Notes under the pieces: model-generated
Seen by the model: the letters and a program-made list of their open reading frames with translations, nothing else
Database searches by the model: none
What the model was told of the DNA's origin: nothing
In this document: piece by piece, positions 34,123 through 44,888 of the stretch
How the letters are laid out: every line of letters begins with the position of its first letter
Numbering within the stretch: position 1 is the stretch's first letter
NCBI GenBank assembly: GCA_963854835.1
Contig: OY978529.1
Span: forward strand, 37,878,055-37,942,054
Origin: Megamerina dolium
Lineage: Eukaryota; Arthropoda; Insecta; Diptera; Megamerinidae
DNA: 64,000 nt
Direction of reading: 5' to 3'
Position numbers and translations under genes: made by a program

Positions 34123-36799
34123 GAAATTTATTTGCACAGCCTTAAAGTATCTGCAAATGCCTAGCACATATAGAAATATAATTAAAATTGTTCATTTTAG
34201 TAAGAACGAAAAAGCAACATACTATTTAAATAAGTATGTATATGGAGAATATTTTTATGAAGAGGTACATTTAAGTAAAAGCACTTAAACATTTTATTAT
34301 TCGTCTTTTCCATATAATCCTTACACACACAATTACCAAAAAGTAATTTTATATGAAAACATGCTACTTAGTGTAGCAATATACCTATTTACTACTCATT
34401 GTACTCTATACTGTAGTCTGCATGAATATTTTTCATCTTCATATTGTAGTGTATTACAATATCATACGTATAATCATCTTTTTCAACAACAACTAGTGCT
34501 TCAATATAGTCTGACAGTCTTCACAAAATATATGTATAGACATATGTATTTGCATCTTGTTACAGTATCCTTTCCGCCTAGTGACTTCCTTTATTACTAT
34601 CAGAAAGTTAGAGTGAAGATAAAAAGCAAAAAAAAAAAACAAATAAAAATAATTCAATATACACATTAAACTACCACATGCAATATGTTGGTAAAGATTT
34701 CAACACTGTTTTCTTATTCTAAACTTTTATATATATTATGTGTATGATTGCATTTATGAGTATTTAAATATACACTTTAAATAAGTGTTTTGCAGAAAAT
34801 GTGTAAAATTGTGGTGTACCATAGATATGGATATATGATTTCCTCACAACTATTATATTATATAGGTGTAGCAAATTATTAATTTAATTTGTATATCTCT
34901 TTGTTACATTAAATTAAATTTTATAAAATGAAAGTAGGTAATCCAATAGGAAACTTTTGAAACCAGAGATGTTCTAATTTCTCAATTCTCTGTGATCCTC
35001 TCTGTCATATGTTCTCTTCTTGAAATCAAAGCATCTTCATAACTAATAGAATTGAAATTTTTCTCATAGTTTAGACTATAAAAACAACGTCTAAGGGCAT
35101 TTGATGCATTTTGTGAACAAAAATATACAAATTATCGGCCGGACACTTTTTTACATCCCTTAGTCTGTGCGATGATTTATATGTGATCGATGTAATTCAA
35201 TAATAATAATAATTATTTACACACCTACATGGTATCATATAGATTGTGTAATGAATTTTTATTGTACTCATTTATACCATTTTAATAACCACCATAATAA
35301 CGTTGCAACATTTTTTTTAGTACTTACTGAATAAAATAATATTAAAAAAATAAAAAAAATAATATTCACTCATATATAAAAGAAAATCTCTGTTATGCAT
35401 ATTAACCACTTATTAACTCATTAAGTGTAACAAATGTTGCATAATTGATTGACAAAAAAAAAAAAAAAAAAAAAAAAAATGAAACAAGTCCATTTTATTA
35501 ACGTTTATATTTACATATTACCTATAAGGTTATTTAATGATTTTTTATTCTACTTTTTCTTTATTTGTTAATATTTTTATAAAGGTTTTTTTTGACTCTT
35601 TGATGTATTTGCATATGTCACAATTCTATACGTTTTTAGTTATAATTGCTGTCATTACATTAATAATGTAAATACAGTCATTCTGTATCGTTTTCTACTC
35701 TAACTAGTCTCAATTAGGTCAGCAATGGTCCTTTAGTTGTAATCCTTAGTTCATTGTAAAAATATTGATTTTGAGCTGAGCTAAATTTCATCTGTACAAC
35801 TCTGAGAATTATTCAGACTGCTTAAATGATTTGAGCTTTCAAAAGAATGCCAGTCAAGTGTAAATTATGTGTGACCTAGCCTCCTCAGATTTTGTGTTAT
35901 GGCAAATCATTCGTGTGTTAGATGGTCTGATTCGTGCGAATGATTTTAAACCAATTTGTACTCAGGCTAGGCAGATTTTTCCACTGTGGTTCCAGTCCAT
36001 TTACATACAGCAGCCCTATTGTAGTGTCAAGCTAAGGTGCTATTCATTTGATATTTCACCCTTTCCAATTTTGTCTTGCATGCGTAGTTCTTAAGGCTAC
36101 AAAATCAGGGTAGATTCGGCTTCCTAGTAGATTCGGCAACTCTTAAATTGACTCAATTATGACACTATTTCGATTTTAGAGCCACAATGTTCCGTTATAC
36201 GCGCCAAATGCAAAATTTTATGGAATGTATGTAGCTAGTGTAAAGAGGTGCAGGTGTATTGCATAAAAGTGGATTTAAGAGTAATCATTTAGGAGCTGGA
36301 ATTAGAGGGGTGACTACAATGCTTACCTTAGTTTTTCTTTCTAAACTTGTGTCTTAGATAAAATAAATAATATTTCATTTGCGTTTTAAATCTTATTTTA
36401 ATGGCGTGAATCAATTAAAATTTCGACTGATGATTAAAACAGTTTTCTAAAGCTACTCGGGCCTACTACATTTTATGAGTAATGCTAGTAAATTTACAAT
36501 GTTAAATTAATCTACGAACTATAGTTGAACTTCTCAATGAATTAATGAAAATAAAATTCTCAATTGGAGTGAATTTCAACCAAACTTTAAATTCACTTGT
36601 CTCAGCCTCTCCATGAAGTTACAGTAAACGTAAAATTAGATGGATTTTTATGTGAATCACGTAATTAAATCATGAGAAATCTTACTCTATAGTAGAAAAA
36701 TAAGAGCTCTAATATGCCAGATTACTCAATACATATATATTGATGGTTAATGAATCTGACTCCGAGGTAAGATTTTTTGAGTTGGGTTTGAGTTTTTTG
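34123..36799. other. Gene-free region
   Basis: Nothing coding is supported. An uninterrupted A-run of about 26 bases lies at 35454-35479. Confidence 0.5.
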
Positions 36800-37370
36800 T
36801 AACGTCAAACAATTTTTATTTTGTACATTTTTTATGAGTGAAAAAAAAAAAAAAAAAATTAAAAAAACTCGCCCTGTTTTCTCCAATCTTGTTCGTGGCT
36901 TAAAAAAACCCTCATATCCGCATAGCTTAAAAAAAAGGTTCGAAATGTTACCTTCAAATCAAAATGAAGAATGAGTTTTGAAAATCGACAAATAACTCCT
37001 GGAATTACTTACAGAGCGGTGACTTCTCAAAATGTATGACTAACTTCCAAAAATTTCTTTCTTCAACATTTGTTGTAAACGCACTTACCCCATATCTCCA
37101 ACCCAAAATTGACAATTGACAATGATCGACCATTATAAATTTACTCTACTCGACACTTCTTCTAAACGTACTTATTCCATATCTACAAAATTTATGCTTT
37201 TATAATGACTGTTAAAATTAAAAAATAAGGAAATTATTTATGCTTCCTTGGAAAGAAATACTTGAAATCATCAGAATTTTGAGTTTATTGCAGAGCGAAG
37301 TCGGTGAAAAATTTAACTCACCTATATATTCAAAGACTCTCAAAGGACCACTAGGCCCTTGATTGATCCA
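36800..37370 (-). repeat. Reverse-oriented copy of the 14.4-15.8 kb module family
   Basis: On the minus strand the phrases GGGGTAAGTGCGTT, AAATGTTGAAGAA and TAATGGTCGATCAT parallel GATAAGTATGTTC, ATGTTGAAGAG and GGTCGATCATAC of other copies. Similarity is degenerate. Confidence 0.4.
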
Positions 37371-39482
37371 CACATTAAGAAACGCTGATTAAATTTATTA
37401 ATGACTTCTTTTTATAATTGTGATTTAATTTTTTTTTTGTGCTGAAATAAATTAAACGATTCTTGCATATGTTATTATGTAATTTTTTTTTTTATTAATT
37501 TTTATTATTATATATATCATTATTAATATGTATATGTATGTGTAAGTATAGGTATATTTATGCTTATTGAATATATGACCTAATTTATATTTTGTATTTT
37601 TATTATATGCAAGTATGTATATGAATGCACATGTATGTATGCTATGTATATATATATGTAAATGTACTTATTTATTTATATAATTATATATTCGAATTTG
37701 CTTCGATAGCAAAATGTTATATAAATTTTAATTTTGGTTTTTTTTAATATAATATTAATAATAATTTTTTTTTTTTTGGTATATATTTTAACTTATATGT
37801 ATGTGTGTATATGTATATATGCATGTATATATAGCTATATTATATGTATATCTATGTATATATTTATATTAATTATTTTTTAACATCTTACCCATTTTTT
37901 TTAATTTAATTTTTAATTTTGAGTTTTTGTTTAATTTTATTAATTATCTTTTTTTTAATTTTATAGTTCAACGATTTTTATTTTTATTTTTTCTTTTGTG
38001 ATTTTTATAAGAACCCTGCATGTTGTCTTTTTGTTGTTGTTGTTTTTTTTTATAATTTGGCTTAATAATATTGGAATTTTTACTATTCAATTTATTTTAC
38101 TCATTGTTGAGCTACAATATTTATGTAATTTATTTCAATAAAAAATGGAAAATCAAAATTCAATATTAATCAAAATATATGAAAGTAACATAAAGAAATA
38201 TTGGATAATTATTTTTTGCAAATTGATTTGAAAAATGAATGGAAAAAGGAAACGTCGCGTTTTAAATAATAATTGAACAGTTAATGTTCTCTATTTTCAA
38301 GGGTGCATGAATCTATGCATTTTGTTAGTTTAATGTAAAAATTATATTTTGCATTACTAAAGGGCATGCATTGGATCCTAAATTCTTCTAATGCTGTTTT
38401 AACGTATATTTCTAACTGATTAAAAATTATACTAAGAACGTAAGTAGTTATCAATATATTGTAAATTAAAAAAAAAAAAAATAAATAAATAAAAACAAAA
38501 AAAAAAAATAATAAAGTGCAATAAACTTGATTTAATTTATTTTACATTATGTTGTACATTTTTTAAATTTATATTTTATTAATTTTTTTTTTATATGCAA
38601 GTATACATATGATTTATATGGCTAAGTATATCCTATATATATGTTTTGTCTATGCTATCAATAATAATACAATAATGAAGTTCACTATCCGGAGCAGATG
38701 ATCTTGCAAAAGAGCCTATGAAAAATGCTATTGCAAAGTTTATAGTCACAAAGGCAAATGCTGCATTTATTTTGCGCTCGAAAGTATGCAATACTAAAAA
38801 TCAATAATACAGATTTGACACTAGCCACAGCTGATATTTGAACAAAATTGATTGGAAATATTTGCGTTATTTCAAAATTTTTGCAAGATCATATGCATAA
38901 GATTGTGAATACCGCTAACATATGTATATATTATATAATATATGCATGTGTATTGGCGTATATTGAAATTAATCATTTATACCTATAATTTACATAAAAT
39001 CTACAGGTTTTAACATGTTTAACTAAATCTACCTATGTATATGATTATTTTTTATTAGAGTGTGTGTGTGTATGGGGATGTCTGGGCATGTAAATCGTTT
39101 TATTTTAGATATGTTATATGCAAATTTTAGTATTGTTTCGCATACTTTTAGACGCATTAGCTAACATAGCTCATTAACAAGCATTAAGCGCCACGTTTTA
39201 TGATACTTTCTATGTGATGTATTATACAATGTGTCGTATAACATGTTACATTTAGTGCATATAGTATATAGAATGTTTAAGAGTGAGCATGTAGAAGAAT
39301 TAGGGAGGGAGTGGATTTGCATTTTTTTTTATTTTTTATTACATAGTGTTGTGTGTTGTTATATCTTTGTTTCATATAATTGTCACTCGTATATTTACCT
39401 ACTATAAAAGCAAATAAATTTATATATATGTCCATTTTATTTTATATATAACTATATAGTGCCTATATTTATGTAATAACAT
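37371..39482. other. AT-rich region without a gene
   Basis: Dominated by TATA/TTTT low-complexity and TATGTA-type runs (37480-37880). Its right end would be the downstream flank of the minus-strand gene at 39.5 kb. Confidence 0.5.
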
Positions 39483-39488
39483 TTTATT
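39483..39488 (-). promoter_or_regulatory. AATAAA polyadenylation signal candidate
   Basis: AATAAA on the minus strand, about 13 bases after the stop codon of the minus-strand gene. A further AATAAA copy lies near 39410, so the site actually used is uncertain. Confidence 0.35.
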
Positions 39489-39501
39489 CTATTGTATCAA
39501 C

Positions 39502-39770
39502 TTAAAAATCATGTCTTACAACGTTCAATCCAACGTCGAATAAATACAGAAAAGCATGACAGAATAAATAAATTATGCCAACTTTTAGATGATCATTTGA
39601 TAAGCTACCACCAGCATCATTTATACCTAAACTAGTAATACTGCCACCACCGTTGCCGATGCCATCACCAATACTGTTGCCACTGCTACTGCCGCTGAGC
39701 GCTGTTTTATCTATGAAGGATTTTTGTTCAGATAAACCGATTTCATTGAGATTCGATTGATAGCGTGTAT
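39502..39770 (-). CDS. Terminal exon of an unidentified host gene
   Basis: The minus strand has an acceptor with a short pyrimidine tract (TTCATTCTACTCACAG, AG at 39771-39772). The exon begins with the last two bases of a codon and stays open for 89 codons to TAA at 39502-39504. The product contains QSNLNEIGLSEQKSFIDK, a serine/glycine-rich stretch (SGSSSGNSIGDGIGNGGG) and ends with a hydrophobic segment, VGIIYLFCHAFLYLF, then DVGLNVVRHDF. Such an end could be a GPI-attachment signal or a membrane segment; both are inference. The codon junction fits the exon at 41,229-41,345. I do not recognise the gene; a surface protein is a guess based on this tail. Confidence 0.65.
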
Positions 39771-40029
39771 CTGTGAGTAGAATGAAGTATGTATGAAGAG
39801 ATAATATATGATTCAATGAGTGTGTCGTTCGATGTGATAGGAATTGTGAGGTAGCGAATATGAGAACATATTATATTGGAAAGTTCATCTTTTTTCTATT
39901 TTTTTTTATATACTTTAACATTTTTTAGACAAATCATACATTTCAAAATCCGATATTCAAATTTTCGATTTTATTCTGAGGATGATTTTAGGGGTGAAAA
40001 TGTTTTTCAGTACTCTCTAACCGGCGAGT

Positions 40030-40985
40030 TGCGCGGAGAGATGCAAACTCTCTTAAAAATGCCCCAATTCTAAGGTGAAACAGCATGTGCCGATAGATGC
40101 ATGGCCGTGGTTTCTTAATATGTGAACCTGCCGCCCTTCTGTTTTAAGCTAAGCTTCCCTTGGTAATCTGGCTCTACCAAGGCTGATTTCTACTTCAGCC
40201 AAGCAGCCAAGCTGCCATCAAATCTATCTCCTCATGAGAGTTCTCTTCCAAACTAGTCACCGAATGCTTCTTATCCTACAAAAAGTTTACATTATGTTGG
40301 GTTCCGGGGCACAACGAAATTGAGGACAATGAAGTGGCGAGAGCTGGCTCGTCTTCTCCATTGACAGGCCCAGAACCTTTTTGCGATATAAGCTGGGCAT
40401 CGGCCAAAGCTATGATAGAAAAACATTACCACGACAAATATCAAATACAATGAATAAATTCGACAGGTCTCCGCCAAGCGAAAACCCTCATCAACTTTGA
40501 TACAGCTTTTGACAGAATTAGTATTAGCATAATAAATCTACGCCTAGTAACCGGCTATCTTTCAGGACATAACTGGTTAAAGTATCACCTCCACAAAATT
40601 GTATTATTCTCTGAAATGGAGTGTAGACTCTGTCTGGAGGAGAATGAAACATCGATCCACATCTTTTGCGAATGCCCAGTCTTGGCCAGGCTCCGTCTCA
40701 AACACTTTCAGCTGAGTTTCCCAACACCACCTTCAATCATCAAAAGTTCGACAAGATCAATTCTATCTTTCATTAAAAAGGTACAGGAGATTCTAGTGTT
40801 GTAGACGGGCCTAAGTACAAAAGATCTCGTATGGTCGCCGTCGCAATATGTGGTTGGCCCTCAGAGATATCAGCACTAGGGCTCTTATCTTTTAACAGAC
40901 TTCAGTCTGGTTTCGCGTGGTCCACTTGATGAACAAGGATTTTGTCCTTGGTCCAACGTCTCGCTCTCTTTTGATTGATTGATTG
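40030..40985 (+). mobile_element. LINE 3' fragment inserted in the host-gene intron
   Basis: Flanked by the 11-bp duplication AACCGGCGAGT (40019-40029 and 40986-40996). The plus-strand frame from about 40,200 reads TLCWVPGHNEIEDNEVARAG (end of an RNase H domain), SPLTGPEPFCDISWASAKAM, an in-frame stop near 40,450 and then FSEMECRLCLEENETSIHIF with CECPVL, a CCHC knuckle, to a stop at about 40,802-40,804. Earlier RNase H sequence is frame-shifted. The 3' end is a short GATT tandem tail (about 40,970-40,985). It is a 5'-truncated insertion, antisense to the host gene, with at least one stop in the coding part. Confidence 0.88.
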
Positions 40986-41228
40986 AACCGGCGAGTACCT
41001 TCTGAGAGGTTAAATTTATGGCCTGTGCAATGAGTTCGCTTCACATTATCGTCAGTGATGAAATTTTTCAATATAATAAGTATGTCTGCATGATATATAA
41101 TGGAAATATATGAAAAAAATGAGCTAAACTTAGATGCGTGTAAAAATGCCTTTAACTAATGACGAAATAAAAATCAAAAAGAAAGAAACAAAATTCAAAA
41201 TGATATCAATAATGATTCTTATACTTAC

Positions 41229-41345
41229 TTTTATCTTGTGTATTATATATTGCACGTGATGAGTCGCCATTATGACCATAATTATTATCCCAACGTGTTT
41301 CAGTTGTATAGAGGCCATTTGAGGCTGTCGTTGGTGGATAAGAAA
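41229..41345 (-). CDS. Penultimate visible exon of the same host gene
   Basis: On the minus strand, a run of T and ACAG (acceptor at 41,346-41,349) precedes 117 bases, followed by a consensus donor GTAAGTAT (41,221-41,228). The exon is two bases, 38 codons and one base, so it joins the terminal exon with an AAT codon and no stop. The residues start SYPPTTASNGLYTTETRW and continue DNNYGHNGDSSRAIYNTQD, rich in Asn, Ser and Thr, like an extracellular stalk or disordered linker. The intron between the exons is 1,458 bp, about two-thirds of it a LINE insertion. Earlier exons were not found and may lie to the right, on or beyond this window. Confidence 0.7.
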
Positions 41346-41349
41346 CTGT

Positions 41350-42179
41350 AAAAAAAAAAAGAAATTCATTTTAATAAATCATGTCCATAATAATAATAAT
41401 GTACATATTTGGTCTAAGACCATAATAATATGTTTTTACACAGCCACTTATATAATTTGAAATATGTACTATGTATAATTTAATTAATTCATTTGATTAC
41501 ATATAAGGATTATTCAACAAAAGAGAGGGTGAGAGAGATCAATACTTTATTCAATATTAATTAGAGTCATTTTTAATCATGTATCAATTTAAATTATACT
41601 CTCCGCTTACTCTTTATAAATATACATAGCTGGTATGTATGAAGGGATTTATTTGTTAACACATTACGCACAAATTTGTCACATCTGCACATTTATAATA
41701 CACGTGATGTTTGCATTACAACGGAAATGGATTGTTTTTTTTTGCCAAGTACAAAATATGCTCATTTAAATATTTATTGACATTATAGTGTTTATGAAAT
41801 TCAATTTGTGGTTGATTATTTGGATGATTTTCTATTTGAAATTTGTGGCTTTTTTTTCCATTCTTTGTCGTTTTCTGTGGTTGTGCGAAAAAAAAAATCA
41901 ATGTAGTTGAAAAATACAATTAATTATGAAACAAACAAAAAATTTAATTTCAAATGATTTAATTTTGATTTACTTAACAATTCATTTGGAGTAGGAATTT
42001 GCAAAAATATGAAGCCATAAATATTGTTGGCTATTTGTGATCCAGCAATAACACCTTGAGCCTCACGAGACAAATGGAAAATTGTATTAACTTAAACGTT
42101 CTTATAGTTAATGAGTGGACAATTCTAAAGAAATTCAAGAAATTAATCAGCTCTGCAAGTCGGAATCAACTAATATTAG
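41350..42179. other. Gene-free AT-rich region
   Basis: Upstream intron sequence of the minus-strand gene if its earlier exons lie to the right. No exon is supported here. Confidence 0.45.
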
Positions 42180-43939
42180 CCAATCTGCAGGTCCAATATT
42201 CAACGACTTTTTCAAACAATGGGGACCAACAATCCTTCGGCAATGGTTCGCACAAGATTCCAAGGCATCCAAAGTTTTCGGTTTGTTAGCGTATAACAAT
42301 GACTTCAGTTAGCGTCCTTAAAAGGTAGCCTAGAGGCGTTAAATCGCATCACTTCGGTGGCCAATCGACTGGCCCATTTCGAGAAATAACACGTTCTCCA
42401 AATGTTTTCTTCAATAACTCGATTGTTTGATGTGCTGTGTGGCATATGACGTCAGCCTAATGGAAAACATGTCTTCAGTCAATATTCCATTTAATTGAAG
42501 GACGAACAAATCTATATCACTCGACATTAAAGAAGTAAGGGCCAACAATTCTAGCGGTTCATAAATTGCACTGAATTGAGAGTTGTTGTGGATGTAGCAG
42601 TGTCCTGTGAATCCCTCATGCATTCTCTTTACACCGAATGTAGCGATTTCGCTTATTGACATACCAATTGGGACAAAAATGAGCTTCATCACTGAACAGA
42701 ATATTGCGATAAAACAGTGCGTTGACTTACTGTTGATTTTGTGTCCATTGATCAAACGTACGACGGTCTTTCGGCTTTAATTTCGAGATTTCTACGTAAA
42801 ATTTTTCATAACAACTTCAATTGTTGCGCGCGATGGTTTTTTTTTTTTTTTTAGCTTACTTTTTTTTTATTGAATCTTTCTTATACAAGAAACTAACAAT
42901 AAGTATTAAAATCTTACAAACTAAATAAAACTATGTGATATCCCCTACGTTCCATCACAATTTGGTGAGTCGCGAGATGTAGCAATTTTACAGCATATTC
43001 AGTGTGTCTTTTCTTTTTAATCGACGATGCCCCTTGCTCAGCAACAATTGCCTAGCAAGGGGATTCGGATGATTGTGTAATTTTTGAATGTAGCTTCTGC
43101 AGGACATTGCAACTTCCTCAGAAATTGTGGATACATTTAAATCTCGATGGATGTTAACGTTCCTCATATACCAAGGCGCGTTTACAATAATTCGCAGACA
43201 CTTGGATTGTATTCGCTGCAATTTTTCGATATTAGAGGGAGATGCGGTGCCCCAAAACTGAATACCATAAGTCCAGATTGGTTTCAGGATTGCTTTATAT
43301 AATAGCACTTTGTATTCAAGATTCAACTTTGATCTTTTGTGTAACAGCCACCATAACTGATTCATTTTAAGCTTGATCTGAGTTTTCTTTGCCTCTATGT
43401 GATTTTTCCATGTCAGCCTTCTGTCGAGGTGAATACCCAAGTACTTTGTTGAGGAACATTGTGGAACTGATTGGCCATTAATTTTAAGTGGGGGACATGT
43501 ATCTAGCCTTAGCGTGAAGGTTACATGTACGCTCTTTGATTCATTGACTTTTATACGCCATTTTGCTAGCCAGATTTCGAGAGAATCGACATGAGTCTGC
43601 AGGAGTTTAGTAGCTTCTATGGGGTTAGAGCGAGAGCACAATATTGCCGTATCATCAGCAAAGGTCGATATGAATGTATAGTTATTGTTGGGCATATCTG
43701 AAGTGTATAAGAGATACAGTAAGGGACCCAAAACGCTTCCTTGAGGAACGCCAGCGTGAATATCCAATGGATTTGTTGTGTAATCCTTGTGATGTACGAG
43801 AAATTGTCTTTTCGTGAGGTAGCTACTAAGCAATGAGGAGACATTTGCAGGCAGTAATAGTTTGAGTTTGTAAATAAGGCGCGCGATGGTGAATCAACAT
43901 TTTTGGGTTCACCTCAACATTATTTGTTTCTTCGGTGTG
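42180..43939 (-). pseudogene. IS630-like DDE transposase relic, split by a Jockey insertion
   Basis: The minus strand gives, in order, RTFDQWTQNQQ and YRNILFSDEAHFCPNWYVN (first Asp of the DDE domain), IVGPYFF, VICHTAHQTIELLKKTFGER, VISRNGPVDWPPK and CDLTPLGYL (third acidic region), then VVEYWTCRLA. This order matches IS630/Tc1-type insect transposases. The frame changes several times and has stops. Plus-strand frames over the same region are shadows. The Jockey element at 42,838-43,878 interrupts it; sequence right of the Jockey copy (43,891 on) continues its N-terminal side. Edges are approximate. Confidence 0.78.
42838..43878 (-). mobile_element. Jockey-clade LINE, 5'-truncated, with perfect target duplication
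   Basis: Flanked by GCGCGCGATGGT at 42,826-42,837 and 43,879-43,890. The poly(A) tail appears as about 16 Ts at 42,837-42,852. The minus-strand coding part is one open frame from the truncation at 43,878 to the stop at 42,988: AGVPQGSVLGPLLYLLYTSD, FADDTAILCSRSNP (near 43,650), YLGIHLDRRLTWKNHIEAKK and the terminal RRLKRKDTLNML. It lacks the endonuclease and the first half of the reverse transcriptase. The intact frame and exact flanks point to a relatively recent insertion. Confidence 0.93.
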
Positions 43940-43984
43940 CACATCTCAGAGAAATGTCGTGAAGTGACATTTCTCTGAGATGTG
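43940..43984. repeat. Perfect 19-bp inverted repeat with a 7-base loop
   Basis: CACATCTCAGAGAAATGTC (43,940-43,958) is exactly reverse-complementary to 43,966-43,984, with GTGAAGT between. It lies beside the IS630-like relic and may be part of it. Confidence 0.85.
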
Positions 43985-44834
43985 TATAATAATTTGGAGC
44001 AACGGTGGGCAACTACCGGCCCCCGAGATCTTAAAAGAAATATTTTACATGTGCAAAAGTTTAATAAAAACTTGATATCGAAATATAGAACCAAAATAAC
44101 GAAACGCATTTGAAAAAAGTACCACAAAAATTGAATCAAATATTGAAATGCTATTATAATCAAATTTTTGCAGCACTAGACGTCATAATTTTTTCATTTT
44201 ATTGTTTTACGATTAAAAGTTTTTTTTTTCCATTTTTTTGTATGTTGTCACAACCGATACGACAAGTAAATCCTATTCATATTTAAAGATGAAAAAATCA
44301 CGGATCAAAAGAGGTGTCAATTAACTACTACGACCCGCGGAGAAAAAGGTAAAGTTTATTCTGGCTCATGTTATAAAAATGGTTAGTCGAATTAGAGGCT
44401 CGGATAAAATAATTTAATAATTTTGGAACTAAATTTTGCACAATTTGCAAGCCTTAATCTGACGTTAGTCTATTCATGATGAAATGTCAAACCAAACTGA
44501 ATACAATTGATAATAGTGTTGTCAGATCTGATCAATTTGCGATCATTTAATCAGTATCGGAAAAGTTAACCTCTAGAATATCCCTTTATTAATCTCTGTA
44601 TGGTACATCTAAGCATCATTATTGGACGCTTAAGAAATATTTGGAGATTTAAAAAATTCTCATTTATTTTTCAATTTTGGTTGACCATTTCTGAGTAATA
44701 TGTGTCCATATGTGTTTTTCTGCTGTCTCTCATAATATTTATTGCCATTTCATACTTGTAGTTAATCAGTTGATAAAACATACTAAGAAACAAGTAGATG
44801 GGGGTAAATATTTGTTTGTTGTTCGAAGCCTTTC

Positions 44835-44888
44835 GAAATATCCAAGTCTCTTTTGTACACAGAAATATCCAAGTTTCTTTTGTACACA
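44835..44888. repeat. 27-bp tandem duplication
   Basis: Two adjacent units differing by one C/T. Confidence 0.85.

Noticed and set aside
30523..34124. Open frames in the palindrome as a gene
   Set aside because: The two arms yield the same peptide fragments as mirror images; no domain is recognised.
35867..36094. Plus-strand frame of 75 codons
   Set aside because: No recognisable motif or splice context.
42056..42312. Plus-strand open frames with a plausible-looking peptide (PIFNDFFKQWGPTILRQW)
   Set aside because: The minus strand over the same bases encodes recognisable IS630-like transposase, so these are shadows.
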